64,000 nucleotides of DNA from Exophiala sp. HKRS030. Lineage: Eukaryota; Ascomycota; Eurotiomycetes; Chaetothyriales; Herpotrichiellaceae. This document shows, piece by piece, positions 21,792 through 32,172 of this stretch (positions are counted from its first letter, which is position 1; each line of letters starts with the position of its first letter). Made by a program: the position numbers and the translations under genes. The stretch lies in assembly GCA_023897205.1 (NCBI GenBank), contig JAHWDD010000001.1, positions 6,944,001 through 7,008,000 on the forward strand, given 5' to 3'. The notes under the pieces were generated by a model that had not been told where the DNA came from, did not search any database, and saw nothing but the letters and a program-made list of their open reading frames with translations.

Positions 21792-23618
21792 ATGAGCGTC
21801 ATTATTGACGCTCTCTATGTCTTTGATGATCACAAGTAAGGCCCCCAGATACTTCCCTCGCTGGTCACTGACATCTGTAGTGAGTCGATCCTTGAACATA
21901 TCTACAACGGCCGCCCACCACAGGCAGACCTCCTCATCAAAAGCCTCACAGGCCGAACATCCCCTCGAGCTTCGATAAACCACCTCACTGATCTTGTTCC
22001 ACCAACAACAGCATATTCTATCTCTACGGGCGCTCTCTTGGTTGTGGCCACAACCACCAAAGATGCGCAGTCGCTTGCCATTCTCGACTTTCTCTATCGT
22101 CTGGTGGATATTTTCGAGGACTTCCTAGGTAGTCCCTTGTTGTCGAACAAGATTGAAGACAATTATGAGGTTGTAGCGCAATTGCTCGGAGAGGTATGTG
22201 ATGGCGGAATCATATCAAATACAGAGCCGAATGCGCTTCGAGAATCTGTTGAGGTCTCCTCTCTGATTGGGAAATTATTTACACAAGTCGGGTTACCCGG
22301 GTATGATGCTGAAGACTTCGACCGTTGAGAACATCTATATTGACGGACAAGTAGCGCGTCGCCGGCTCTAGGACCACAAAGCTCATTTGCTTCAAGCCTA
22401 CGCCCAACACCAACTCAAACTACGGGACCAGCAATTCCCTGGCGCAAATCCAATGTCCGACACACATCCAACGAGCTCTATGTCGATATTGTTGAAACTA
22501 TCTCGGCCGTTTTCGCTCCATCGGGTCGGCCCCTCGCAGCCCGTTCCCATGGTTCTATAGCATTCACTGCAAAGATCTCTGGTGTACCAGATCTGCTCCT
22601 AACCCTCTCCGCGCCTGGCGGCACCAGCATCGCCAAATCCTCAGGAATATCTCGAACCATGCAACTCCCTACTTTCCACCCTTGCGTTCGTTTGGCTCGC
22701 TGGAAAGAACATCCTGGAGAACTTTCATTCGTCCCACCAGATGGTCGCTTCATACTCGCCGGGTACGAGACGGATTTGATGCCATTAAGTCTGAACACCG
22801 ACCAACCTCCGACATCAACCTCATCCGATCGAATCTTTTTACCTGCTACGGTCGATCTCCGTCCTAGCCTAGGTAATCTCGGCACAGAGTTTGAAGCACG
22901 ACTGACACTGAACAACAACTTCCCTGGCGTGGCCTCTTCGGCTAAGCCAGGAGCGTCACGATCAACCTCCAATACGGGACCGTTCTCCTTCGGCAGTGCG
23001 GGAGCAGGTGGTGGTAGTTCAGCCGCTCCGACCTTAGAAGCTGTTGTGGTGACCATTCCGTTCCCACGAGATGTTCGTGCCGTGACAGAATTAAAGCCGT
23101 CGAGAGGAGAAGCCAACTTCAACGCGGCGGATAAAGTCGTCGAATGGAAGATCCCCACCAAGGACGGCGCCTCAATTAATGGTGTTGCAAGCCTTTCTGG
23201 GACTGTCACTGGCCCTTATGGTGCTGGGGCGACCGGAATCGGTGTGGGCGACGACACACTCGGCGACGAACCGGGTACCTCGGATAGTATAACTGAATAT
23301 TACGAGGAAGGCGGCAATAACACACATGAGAATCACTCCCGACAGACCCGGTCAGGCGTGAGTACCAACAGCCATAACGCAGGCAATGGTCTTGGCCTCA
23401 ATGGCGGACCTAAACGAACCCAGGCCGCCAAAGCCCTTATGCCTCGATCGATCGCCGTGTCATTTAATGTCAAGGGATGGTTGCCCAGCGGAATCAAAGT
23501 AGATGCCTTGGTTGTTGATGTCAAGAAATCCAAGGGTCTGGGCGATGGTGTAAGGCCATACAAGGGAGTCAAATACCTGACTGTGAGTCGTCGGGGTGTT
23601 GAGAGACGAGTCGAGTAA
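21792..23618 (+). CDS. APM3: AP-3 adaptor complex subunit mu
   Basis: Medium chain of the AP-3 coat, which sorts cargo from Golgi/endosome to the vacuole. Exons 21792-21835, 21881-22300 and 22352-23618 give 576 residues. The 44-bp first exon encodes MSVIIDALYVFDDH, the start of the longin-like domain. Exon 2 covers AILDFLYRLVDIFEDFLG and DNYEVVAQLLGEVCDGG, typical of mu chains. Exon 3 starts in a Ser/Pro/Thr linker, then the mu-homology domain (IPWRKSNVRHTSNELYVDIVETI) and the end motif PYKGVKYLTVSRRGVERRVE. Intron 1 has a clear CACTGAC branch site. Intron 2 ends in AAG, an uncommon but accepted 3' site, and keeps the frame. A Gly/Asn-rich insert lies in the C-terminal domain. Confidence 0.93.
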
Positions 23619-24558
23619 TAAATAGCCAGACCCGAAGCGCCGGCCCTGGTCAGCTCTTCCCTCGGTCGATCAGGCATCGGGTTGTCGTTCGATGAGATTC
23701 TAGAGCAGGGTATCGACCGTTAGTTGTTCGGAGAATAAAATAGTAGGATTCACAACACCCATGTTGATAAAGCTGGAATTGCCTGACGTGGTTGTAAAGG
23801 TGAATATTTAGAGGAGAAGTCAAGCCACGATATTTCCCACCTCCTCGCACGAAACCCCACGACACGAGCCGCTTGCGACACAAGACACAAGACACGAACG
23901 GATCCCACAATGGAACTTGGAGCACAGGCACGCACGTGAAGAAGAAGATCATCATGCTCAGACAACAACCAGTATGCAATTGCCGACGTTATGTCAAGGT
24001 ATAAAAGATAAAAAAAACTAAAAGCTACACCACCCATCAAGCGGCGTCGGTCGCGGGTATGTTTTGATGGTCGATCCGATACATGCTCCCCCCCCCCCAC
24101 CAAAAGCCCATGGCTATGCCCAATGCAGTGCTGTGCTGTGCTATGCTATGCTGTATAGTCCCAAGTTTTTAAAAAACAAAAAGGACTTCTGCCCCTGTGC
24201 TCATGCCCGTCGGTCGAGTCGTTGGATATGCTGATGAAGAAAGAGAAGTCGAGAGATGATGCTTTTGCCGTGTAAGAAACAAGTAAAAATGCACCGTCCT
24301 TGGACCCCCGGTTCCCGGTTTGCCTTTTTGGTGTGATAAAAGAACACCGGTAAAGATTATTCGTGAGATGGTTTGTTGAAACGCCTGTTTCCATCATGAG
24401 AACGCCACGCCAATGGATGATTCATTTCATGAGTGTCGATTTGCTGGTAAAAAAGATGATGCGCCAAGGTCGTTAGAAATTGGAAGAAAGTGCCCCGGTG
24501 ATACCGTGGAGGAACAGGCTAAGAGTAGACAGGAGGGAAAAAAGGATGAATAAACCAT
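23619..24558. other. Tail-to-tail intergenic region with low-complexity sequence
   Basis: It lies between the 3' ends of two convergent genes. It holds an 11-C run (24088-24098) and a short imprecise repeat of TGTGC/TATGC units (about 24125-24155). No gene is seen. Confidence 0.4.
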
Positions 24559-25077
24559 CTAATGGCCCAACATCTTCTTGATGCCCTTCTTTAGGTTCCG
24601 GTTGACGTAGTCGGCGCCGCTCTCGCTGGATGCTGTCGAGCCAAAGCTGCCTCGGGAGTCGCTGGACCGCCGTCTGTCGGTCTCGAGATATCTGGAGGCA
24701 GTCGATGAGGACGAGTTGGACGAGGCTGAGACGTTGCCGGCACCTCCACGACCGACGTGGTAGACCGGCGCGGCGTGGCGTTCCTGGCTCAGTTGACGCT
24801 CAAGTTCCTCGTCGAAGGAGAAGATTGCGCGCTCAGATGATGGGTGGACGTTGCCTGCACCGCCACGGCCGGTTGTGAAGGACTTGCGGGCATTGTGGGA
24901 GCTGGACAATGATACGCGTGCGGCTGGGCCTGTGGCGTCGGAGCCTCGAGTTACGCTCTGAGGTGCCTTGACGCGGTTGCCAGCGCCACCTCGTCCAGTG
25001 CTGAAGTAATGTGTGGCGGGGACTGATGGGTGTGGCTCGACGATCGAGTAGTTCCGTGATGATGAGATGGTCGACAT
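24559..25077 (-). CDS. DUF3602 (Par32-like) protein
   Basis: A 172-residue, intrinsically disordered protein with three copies of the family motif GRGGAGN at residues 28-34, 70-76 and 109-115. Ser-rich linkers lie between, and a basic C-terminus ends in RNLKKGIKKMLGH. DUF3602 proteins include yeast Par32, which is phosphorylated under TORC1 control and represses ammonium transporters. A nitrogen-signalling role is therefore possible by family, not shown here. No intron. The many Ser residues next to Arg (RRRSSDS, RKSF) are plausible phosphorylation sites. Confidence 0.88.
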   Translation of the reverse strand: MSTISSSRNYSIVEPHPSVPATHYFSTGRGGAGNRVKAPQSVTRGSDATGPAARVSLSSSHNARKSFTTGRGGAGNVHPSSERAIFSFDEELERQLSQERHAAPVYHVGRGGAGNVSASSNSSSSTASRYLETDRRRSSDSRGSFGSTASSESGADYVNRNLKKGIKKMLGH

Positions 25078-27291
25078 TGTGAGTGATTTATGGGGTTGTG
25101 GTTGGTGTGGGAGTGGTTGATTGTGATTGGCTGTTTGTCGGATAGATGTCGATTTGTAGTTGGTGTGGTATGTTCAAGTGCAAGTCAGGTGATATGGAAT
25201 GACTTGTTGATGTGTGTGGCAAGTATTTGGTAAACCTGTGGATATTATGGACAATGGCAAATGGACAAGCATTCGAGAAGGAAAAGCATGGGGACCGAGA
25301 GATTATATACATAGAAATGAACCTGGCCTCACGGGTGAAACTTCTGACATATCAATTGAATTGAGCTGGAAAGTTCTCCTCATTGCAAATTTGCATGGCG
25401 AGTTACGAAATGTGACACAAACAGAGAACATGACCACGAGGTCTGATGTCTCCAGGACAGTGGAGGGAGGGCGGGCCGCCGCCACCAAGGGGAAAGGGTG
25501 ATTACTCGATGAAAAATTCGCAAACAAAGGCCTTGTGTAGCAGGTTGGACAAAGCTGTTACCAAATAGATGCCGTTAACTGCAAAGCGCGTTTGAGACGA
25601 GTTGCCGTTAACTGCAAGGTGTGGAAAGTGGAAAGGCCGCCAAAGCCGTGTCCCTGGCAGGACAACCCAAGGTTCCAAAGCATAAACAAGAGAGCATGAC
25701 TAGGCATGACAGCCACCAGGGTACCGAAAAAGCCGGACAAAGGAGTACGATGGACAATGGAGAAAATTTTTCCTGGTCACGATGTGTCGAGGGAAGAAGG
25801 GCCAAGAATGGCAGAATGGTCATGGCGTGAGGCAAGGGAGATTGAGTTTGGCGTCATCGACTTTTTTCGTCCTCAAAATTGACTGTCCACGGTGTCAACA
25901 ATAGCTTCAGGCGCCATCATCCCCGGATTTACAGAGCAACCCGTCGTACATGGCGCGCACGTTTTGGTACCAAAGAGTGCAGGACTTCCGGTGTGGAAGC
26001 CCTGGGTAGCTGGGATGAAGCCTTGAATCAAGGCTAAAACTGGGGCCGAGCGTCAAAACAATTGGGCTGAGCTTTACCTGGAGTGTCGGACTAGGCGGGC
26101 ACCTACGCTTAGCCGATGGAGCCTAATCAACGAAGTAACAAGCAGTGTATTAGGTAGGAGTGTGTGGCTACGGCGTAGGTGTGTGGTGACGCGTGAGTGT
26201 GAAATCCTTGACCTAAGCGACGATGGTGGGCGCAGGGGCCTCGTTAGCCCGCGTGATTGGTAGCGAGCCAACGTCCGAGTGAAAAATCAAAGTATAAAGC
26301 TGTCATGGGTTTGCAAAGGTGGCTTAGGATTGGCGCTTGAGGGATATTTGTTAGTCATGCCGAGCATCACGAGGCCCGGAGCTGGCCTCCTAGGGGCACC
26401 GTGGTACACCTAAAACCAGCTACGGGGCCCTCCAAGGCCGAGCGAAGCCTGGGACCAACTTCTGGGCACCCTGTCATCGACGCCACACGCGCACTTCCGA
26501 TCAAACTATGGGGTAATCGCCATGCATCCTGCGAGGGGACTGTAGTTTTCTGGGGGTAATAGAAACCTCATTTTGACTCCATTCTCTGTTTTCTGGATAT
26601 GTTGCAATTCTGGCACATCTCTCCGCCATCGCTGTCTGTCTCCGCCACACCCCTGGTCCCTCTTGTAAAATCTCTGCTGAGCTTCAATCCCGTGACCTTT
26701 GCCGAGACCTTCTCCTTCCACTCGCTTGTTTTCTGCCAACCGCGCTTTCACGGCCAGGTTTCCTAATGCGTCCGTTACAAACATGATTTTCACATCTGAC
26801 CTGGGAACAGGTTACTCGCATGGCAGTGAGAGTACGGAGCATCTGCCGACAGCCTCTCCAGCTTTCCCACGGGGCTTTGTGCCGAGGTGATAATTCAGTA
26901 CTGTTGGCCCCTGATGCGACAACAGAGTTGAAAGCCGTCAATTGGCGATCCAACGTTGCCCCAGGTTTCGGATTTTTGAGCCTGTCCCCGCATATCGCTT
27001 GTTTCCTCTGGTTGTCATTACTCCTTTCTGGTTGCCGTGATCAGCAGGTCGAACCTAAGACACACCCATTGAAACGGGTATCATGATCATTGGGTCGAAG
27101 AAAGCTGTGCCTGCAGGCACGGGCAATCTGGCCAATTTCATCTTGACTCGTATCCTCCTCACCGCCGAACCTAGTTCATCGACAATATATGAATGGCCCG
27201 TGATGCTAAAGCTGAACTGCACTGTAATGATGTGGTTGGCCAGTCGCGTACTGCCATGGAACGTGACGGGTTTGGGACATATATCACCCCT
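25078..27291. other. 2.2 kb without a recognised gene
   Basis: The left part is the CT/GA-rich upstream region of the DUF3602 gene. A 15-bp direct repeat (TGCCGTTAACTGCAA) occurs twice near 25569 and 25602. Many short frames are open in several phases but none has conserved features. Confidence 0.4.
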
Positions 27292-28489
27292 TCACGAGAA
27301 CTTGGTATTAACAATGTCGGGGTTCTCGTGCCAGTCGTCTATGCTGACCCACATCTGTAAGATCTGTTAGCCTTCTCCAACCGCGACCGTATTAGGTGCT
27401 CACCTTTCGGAACGTGCTCAGGCCTGCAAGAATACTGCCTCCAATCCAGGTGGTGTACTTGCGTTCTGGGGGAGCAAAGATTTTGATTCTCATATCCTTG
27501 ACCGCCAATCTTTGCATCTCATACAGCAGTCGGTCCGGGAACCCTTTACATAATGTTGTACCACCACTCAGGACAACATTACCATAAAGATTCTTCCGCA
27601 GGTCCATGTCGGTGCGGTTGATGGAATCGATCACCATCTGATGCAAGCCCGGATATTCAAGACCAATCAGTTCTGGTTCGAAGAGGATTTCGGCCGCTCG
27701 AAACCTCTCTGCGCCAATTTTGATCTTTTGTCCATCCGGGAGGACATAATCTACATCCTTTTTCTCATTCTTCCAGATCCCTTGTGACCACTCTTTCTCT
27801 TCTTTCCGGGGGTCAAGTGCGATGTATGCAGTCTTCTCTTTGATGGTACGTACGATTTCCTTTTCCGAGCTGGTGTGAAAGACGTGGCCACCTTTCCTCA
27901 ACAACAGCTGCATGTGTTCCGTCACATCTCTGCCTGCCACGTCTATTCTTCGTATGGCGCTGTTGATGGAAAAGCCGTCGTAGACGGGCACTGCATGAGA
28001 CACACCGTCGCCACTGTCAAGGACCATACCGGTCGTGCGGCCACTGGCGTAGAGGCTGAGAACGGCTTGTATGGCCATGTATACTGCCGGGACATTAAAT
28101 TGCTCGAATAGGATCTGTGCAGCTGTTTCTCGATTGGATCTTGGATTGAGAGGTGCCTCAGTGAGAAGGACGGGGTGTTCCTCGCTCAATGTTTTCAACT
28201 CCTGCTCATAGACATATGTCCAGATCTTTTCCATATCATCCCAATCGGTGACAATGCCATGCTCCAAGGGATACTTGATCTTCAAAAGACCCCTTAGTTC
28301 CTGTGCTTTAGGCCCAATAAATATATCTCCTTCCACCGCTCCTGCAAGAGCTCGAGTGTGTTTGGGACGGCCGACATAGGACGGGAAGTAGGCTGAAGGA
28401 AGATCGGCTCCGGCGAAGCCTGCTCGAATTGTACCGCTGCCGTTGTCTAGCACAAGTGGAACATTGTGCAAACTCCCACCATCGGCCAT
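27292..28489 (-). CDS. ARP1: Actin-related protein Arp1 (centractin)
   Basis: Forms the short filament of dynactin, which links dynein to cargo and nuclei in hyphae. Exons 27404-28489 and 27292-27354, with a 49-bp intron, give 382 residues, the usual length. Actin-fold phosphate loops are clear: [14 protein letters not shown] near residue 15 and [17 protein letters not shown]. The C-terminal half contains [20 protein letters not shown] and [21 protein letters not shown]. The small last exon supplies [20 protein letters not shown], the Arp1-type C-terminus; without splicing the protein would end early with VST. It diverges from the U1-C gene across about 420 bp. Confidence 0.96.
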
Positions 28490-28908
28490 GGTCAGGGGAG
28501 AGTTTGCGCAAGGAGATATTGCTTCATATAATATTCAGAAGACAACGATGGCTGATGGCGGCGATAGAGTTCAATTCATCATGCGGACACAAATGTGGAT
28601 GTTGGTGATGTAGCATTCCATGCTATCTTATGTTGGGAGTCGCGTTGATGGGGACGGGTGACTGTGTAACTGCGCGGCGTGCATCTCGTTGTATGTCTGG
28701 CGCGGACTACTCAGACGCGAAAATAATTCTGCCGTGTTTGACCGCCCTTTGCTTTGACCTCGTTCCATTCATAGCGGACAACAGTGGCATTCCTCTCCCC
28801 ACCAGAGAGACTGACATTAATTCATTAATCCATCTCGAAACAATCTCACCACTGCCCTCCAAGCATTGAGGTTCTCAGGTCGCAGTCGAAACACCCCGAA
28901 GTAGCAAA
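28490..28908. other. Divergent promoter of ARP1 and U1-C
   Basis: A 419-bp region between two start codons pointing away from each other. It should hold both promoters. No gene is seen. Confidence 0.5.
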
Positions 28909-29640
28909 ATGCCGAAATATAAGTCGATCCCCATTGATCTTCAATTCCATTACTGACCTTCCCAGCACTCTTTTGCGATTACTGCGATGTCTACCTCACA
29001 CATGACTCTATGTCAGTGCGAAAAGATCACAACTCCGGAAGAAATCATATCAGAAACGTGGTGGAATACTATCAGCGTATGTACACTGACTGTGAAGTTG
29101 GACAGAACTCTTCTGACCCTTGATGTATAGAGATCGGCCATGAAAAAGCCCAGTCTGTGATCGATTCCATCACATCATCCTATGCTGCAGAAGGCCAGGC
29201 CAATCCTATGCTACAACAAGCCGCTGGTGGTTTCCCTCCTGCACTTCCAGGCTTTCCAGGTAAGAAACTCACGATCTATACCACGAACACAAACCTGACT
29301 CTAGACAGGCATGCCGCCACCACCGTTTGGTGTTCCTGGCGCTCCTCCACCAGCCGGCATAGTACCTCCACCAGGTGGTAGAGGCGTACCCTTTCCTCCT
29401 TTTCCTCCCACTGGCATCCCACCCCCGAATCTTCCCAATGGTCTACCTTTCCCACCCCCTGGTGGCTTTCCACCGAACTTCCAGTTCCCTCCACCTGGTG
29501 CTCCTGGTGGCTTTCCTCCACCAGGGCAACAAAACCTTCCAGGTCTGCCAGGCGGCCCAAGTCCTGGCCCTGGGCTTGGACACAATCAAGGTGCGCCAGG
29601 CGCTCCCCAGGATTTCATACGGGTGGACCACCTGGCATGA
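28909..29640 (+). CDS. YHC1: U1 small nuclear ribonucleoprotein C (U1-C)
   Basis: U1-C stabilises pairing of U1 snRNA with the 5' splice site. Exons 28909-28918, 28969-29076, 29131-29259 and 29309-29640 give 192 residues in one frame. Seen: [20 protein letters not shown], a C2H2 zinc finger completed by the histidines in [10 protein letters not shown]; the conserved [20 protein letters not shown] block; and a long Pro/Gly-rich C-terminus ([11 protein letters not shown] ...). Introns 2 and 3 (54 and 49 bp) are ordinary GT...AG. Intron 1 is not: only an AT...AC excision gives the conserved start MPKFFCDYC. GT...AG excision of the same region leads to a stop after 17 codons. Confidence 0.93.
28919..28968 (+). 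other. Candidate AT-AC intron in the U1-C gene
   Basis: A 50-bp segment starts ATAAGTC, has a TTACTGAC branch-like site about 15 bases before its end, and ends CAGCAC. Removing it joins ATGCCGAAAT to TCTTTTGCGAT and yields MPKFFCD. ATAAGT is the 5' form of AT-AC introns handled by the major spliceosome, unlike the ATATCC of U12-type introns. Confidence 0.65.
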
Positions 29641-29847
29641 ATGATGGCAGACGATAAAGCAGTCTCTAATCCACTACCCTCTCTCCATCCCAATTCTGGT
29701 ATTCCCGTAGGAACTCCAGTTTTACAGGTAGAGCAAGCGCCAATGCTGGAACTAGTCACTGCCTAGTCGATTCTAATAACATCATGACGTGAGGGAAGGA
29801 GCAACTCAAGCACAGCACCTTGACAATCCTTGTTCATCTCTCCATCA

Positions 29848-30581
29848 ATGACTGGCGACCAGATCTTCGACCTTCGAATCCCTTCGCTTATTATAGTTGC
29901 ACTCATGGATTTTGATGCTGTGTTTGCACTGGCCGGATATCTCATCTTCCCCATCTTTATCGTCCTAGCATTCGCCATCTTCATTCATTGCATATTGTCT
30001 CTACATCGCCAACAACAACAGCGCGCGACGCAAGAAGACTCACTTGTGAATACTCCCCAAAGAAGTTTTCTCTGGTCTTCAAATGATCGCCCTACCCTTC
30101 CAGTATGACGCCAGGCCTGCATCGCGTACCGGAACAAATTTTCCCGAATGTCACCTCTCCGGAGAGCACTTTACCCATCTCTCGAGGCAGAGCACAGCGT
30201 CTGCTGCGCAGAATACCCTTTACAAAGCTAAAGAGTCTACGGCAAATGATGAGAGAGGACAAGATGGCCCACGCAGATGACTTAATCGACGCTTCTACTC
30301 GAGCTAGACGTAAAAACACAGAAGCAGCAAGAAAATATCGGGATGAAAAGAAGAGACGAAGAGCAGAAGAGAAGAGGAACAAGGAGAAGTGGAGCGGCAT
30401 TGTACGAGGGTTTGATCCGAATGCAGGTTTGGTTCGTATCACATCGCCAGCCAGCAAATACAGTCTTCGCAGGCTAAGGGACTCTTCACACATACGCTCG
30501 ACGGCACCCATACCCCACTATTCGAGTGGCGAATCGCTTACAAAGATTTTGAATCCGAAGCTTCAACAAGGGCAGACCTAG
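29848..30581 (+). CDS. Predicted membrane protein with very basic tail, one apparent frameshift
   Basis: The first frame starts at ATG 29848 and holds two adjoining hydrophobic stretches (IPSLIIVALMDF and GYLIFPIFIVLAFAIFIHCIL) before stopping at 30108. The second frame opens just before 30105 and runs to 30581. It contains a strongly basic segment (STRARRKNTEAARKYRDEKK) that resembles a bZIP basic region (NxxAAxxxR), but no leucine zipper follows. The frames overlap by ATGA, rare for separate eukaryotic genes. One extra C in either CCC run at 30085-30098 would fuse them into about 244 residues. I read it as one gene with a missing base. The family is not recognised. Confidence 0.45.
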
Positions 30582-31131
30582 GGGGTTGAGTGTGGTAATC
30601 CGAGAGAAAATGTCAGACTGGGAAAATCCACCATGAGGCATCCTCAAGACAAAGTCATTCCTAGTACAGTGCGTGGTAGAGTAGAATGACGTTCCAATGG
30701 GCCAACTCAGAGAAACTTCCAGACGAAATTCGAGAACTTTGGGACCTTTGGGAATGTCGTACGAAGTGTACTAAGCTTCGGTGCAAGGAGCGGTTGAAGC
30801 AGTTGCTGGTAAGCAGGGCTGAAAAAGATACAAGACCCTGAGACCATTACGTATTCGTACAAACCAAGACACTGATTGCCATCTATGTTTCTCTTAAAGT
30901 TGACTATTCCAAGATGTACCACAGAAATCACCACAGAAATAAACCATCTTGGCCCTCATGGTTCTCTACGCCCGCGCGTGCCGAAAGCTTTCGATGCCAA
31001 CCATGACCTCCACATGAGCTCAGCAGTGGCATATTCGCATGAGCCATCCTTCGGAAATCCTGTCCTAGCCACAAAACCAGTACGGAAAGTATAGGGCTGA
31101 CTCCATGCTCTTCTGATATCCAATAAGCTTC
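30582..31131. other. Tail-to-tail intergenic region
   Basis: Short frames only. It separates the membrane/basic protein gene from QCR8. No feature is recognised. Confidence 0.4.
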
Positions 31132-31922
31132 CTACGTCCCTTTCTTCATAGCCTGCTTTCTCCCTTCCTTGGTACTCGCAAAAGCCGCCCTACAAACGAC
31201 ATGGGTAACGAATCAGTGATCTGTGTCTCACACATTTTCCGAGACTCTTCTATCACGCGGATCCCACAGAGGTCTCAAACGTAGAATGCAGACACCGAAC
31301 CACAGAAGAGACCGGCCGTGAAATATAAGACACGACACCCATAGCCACCCATAGCCACCCATAGATCACCGTGTGCCTCAGAGCATCCCCTAAGGAAGAA
31401 AAAAGACTTACTGCTCTTCAGCCCACTGCATAACCCACCAAGCAACCACGAAAGGCGGCACGACATACCAGAACTGGGCGCGTGATCGGCGCCAGGTGTT
31501 GAACACGGCGTTGTGGAATGCATTTGCGAGCGGTCGTTGGCGATTCGGTGAGAGCGCATAGGTTACGATGCCGCTTTGTTTGGGTATGTCTGCGTGCCCC
31601 CAGCAGTAGACGGGTTGTCTGTATTGAAAGGACTTGGTCAGTCATGGGAGGTCGTGGTGTGATTGATTATGTTGTTATGGGTAGTATGGTGGTGGGGATT
31701 GTAGAGATGTAGTTTGCGTGCCATGCTGAGAGGATGCGGGAGAGGATTGGATCATGATTTGGTTATAAACATGCTGCTTGTGAGGGCATCGTGTAAGGAC
31801 TTCGTGCAATTCATGCTTCTTTGTTGACCAGTACTCGACCCCTCTTGAATATGTAGTCGAGGGGGAATAATTGATCTGACGTACCTGCCCAAGCCTTTAG
31901 GTAGGTCCTGGTTGTATTCCAT
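31132..31922 (-). CDS. QCR8: Cytochrome b-c1 complex subunit 8 (Qcr8)
   Basis: A small structural subunit of mitochondrial respiratory complex III. It is found only by joining exons 31885-31922, 31412-31618 and 31132-31189, which give exactly 100 residues, the usual size. Exon 1 encodes MEYNQDLPKGLG. Exon 2 holds the signature blocks CWGHADIPKQSGIVTYALSP, NRQRPLANAFHNAVFNTWRR and the membrane segment FWYVVPPFVVAWWVMQWAEE. Exon 3 adds the basic tail AAFASTKEGRKQAMKKGT. Introns are 266 and 222 bp, unusually long for this window, with GTACGT/TACAG and GTAAGT/TGTAG ends. Intron 2 contains three near-identical 10-bp units (CCATAGCCAC). Without splicing of intron 2 the protein would stop after AEEQ. 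Confidence 0.9.
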
Positions 31923-32172
31923 CTTGGACAGAGTATTAATGTTTGGATACGGCTAAGAGCCTGATCTGATGGTGATGAGGCGGAAAGATGCCACCCAAGC
32001 TAGGATGATATAAATACAAGACCAGCATACCTTCAGACGCTGATCCAATATCATAGGGAGCCTTGTGTCTCCATATGGAGGAAGATGTCACGCAAACGAC
32101 GGCTCCACACTTGGTGGGAGTTAAACCCAATCGAGTTACCGATAAGTCGTAACGAGGCTCTTAGTTCCGCAC

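Noticed and set aside
25569..25616. Pair of 15-bp direct repeats as mobile-element ends
   Set aside because: Only about 17 bp separate them and no coding or terminal inverted repeat is present.
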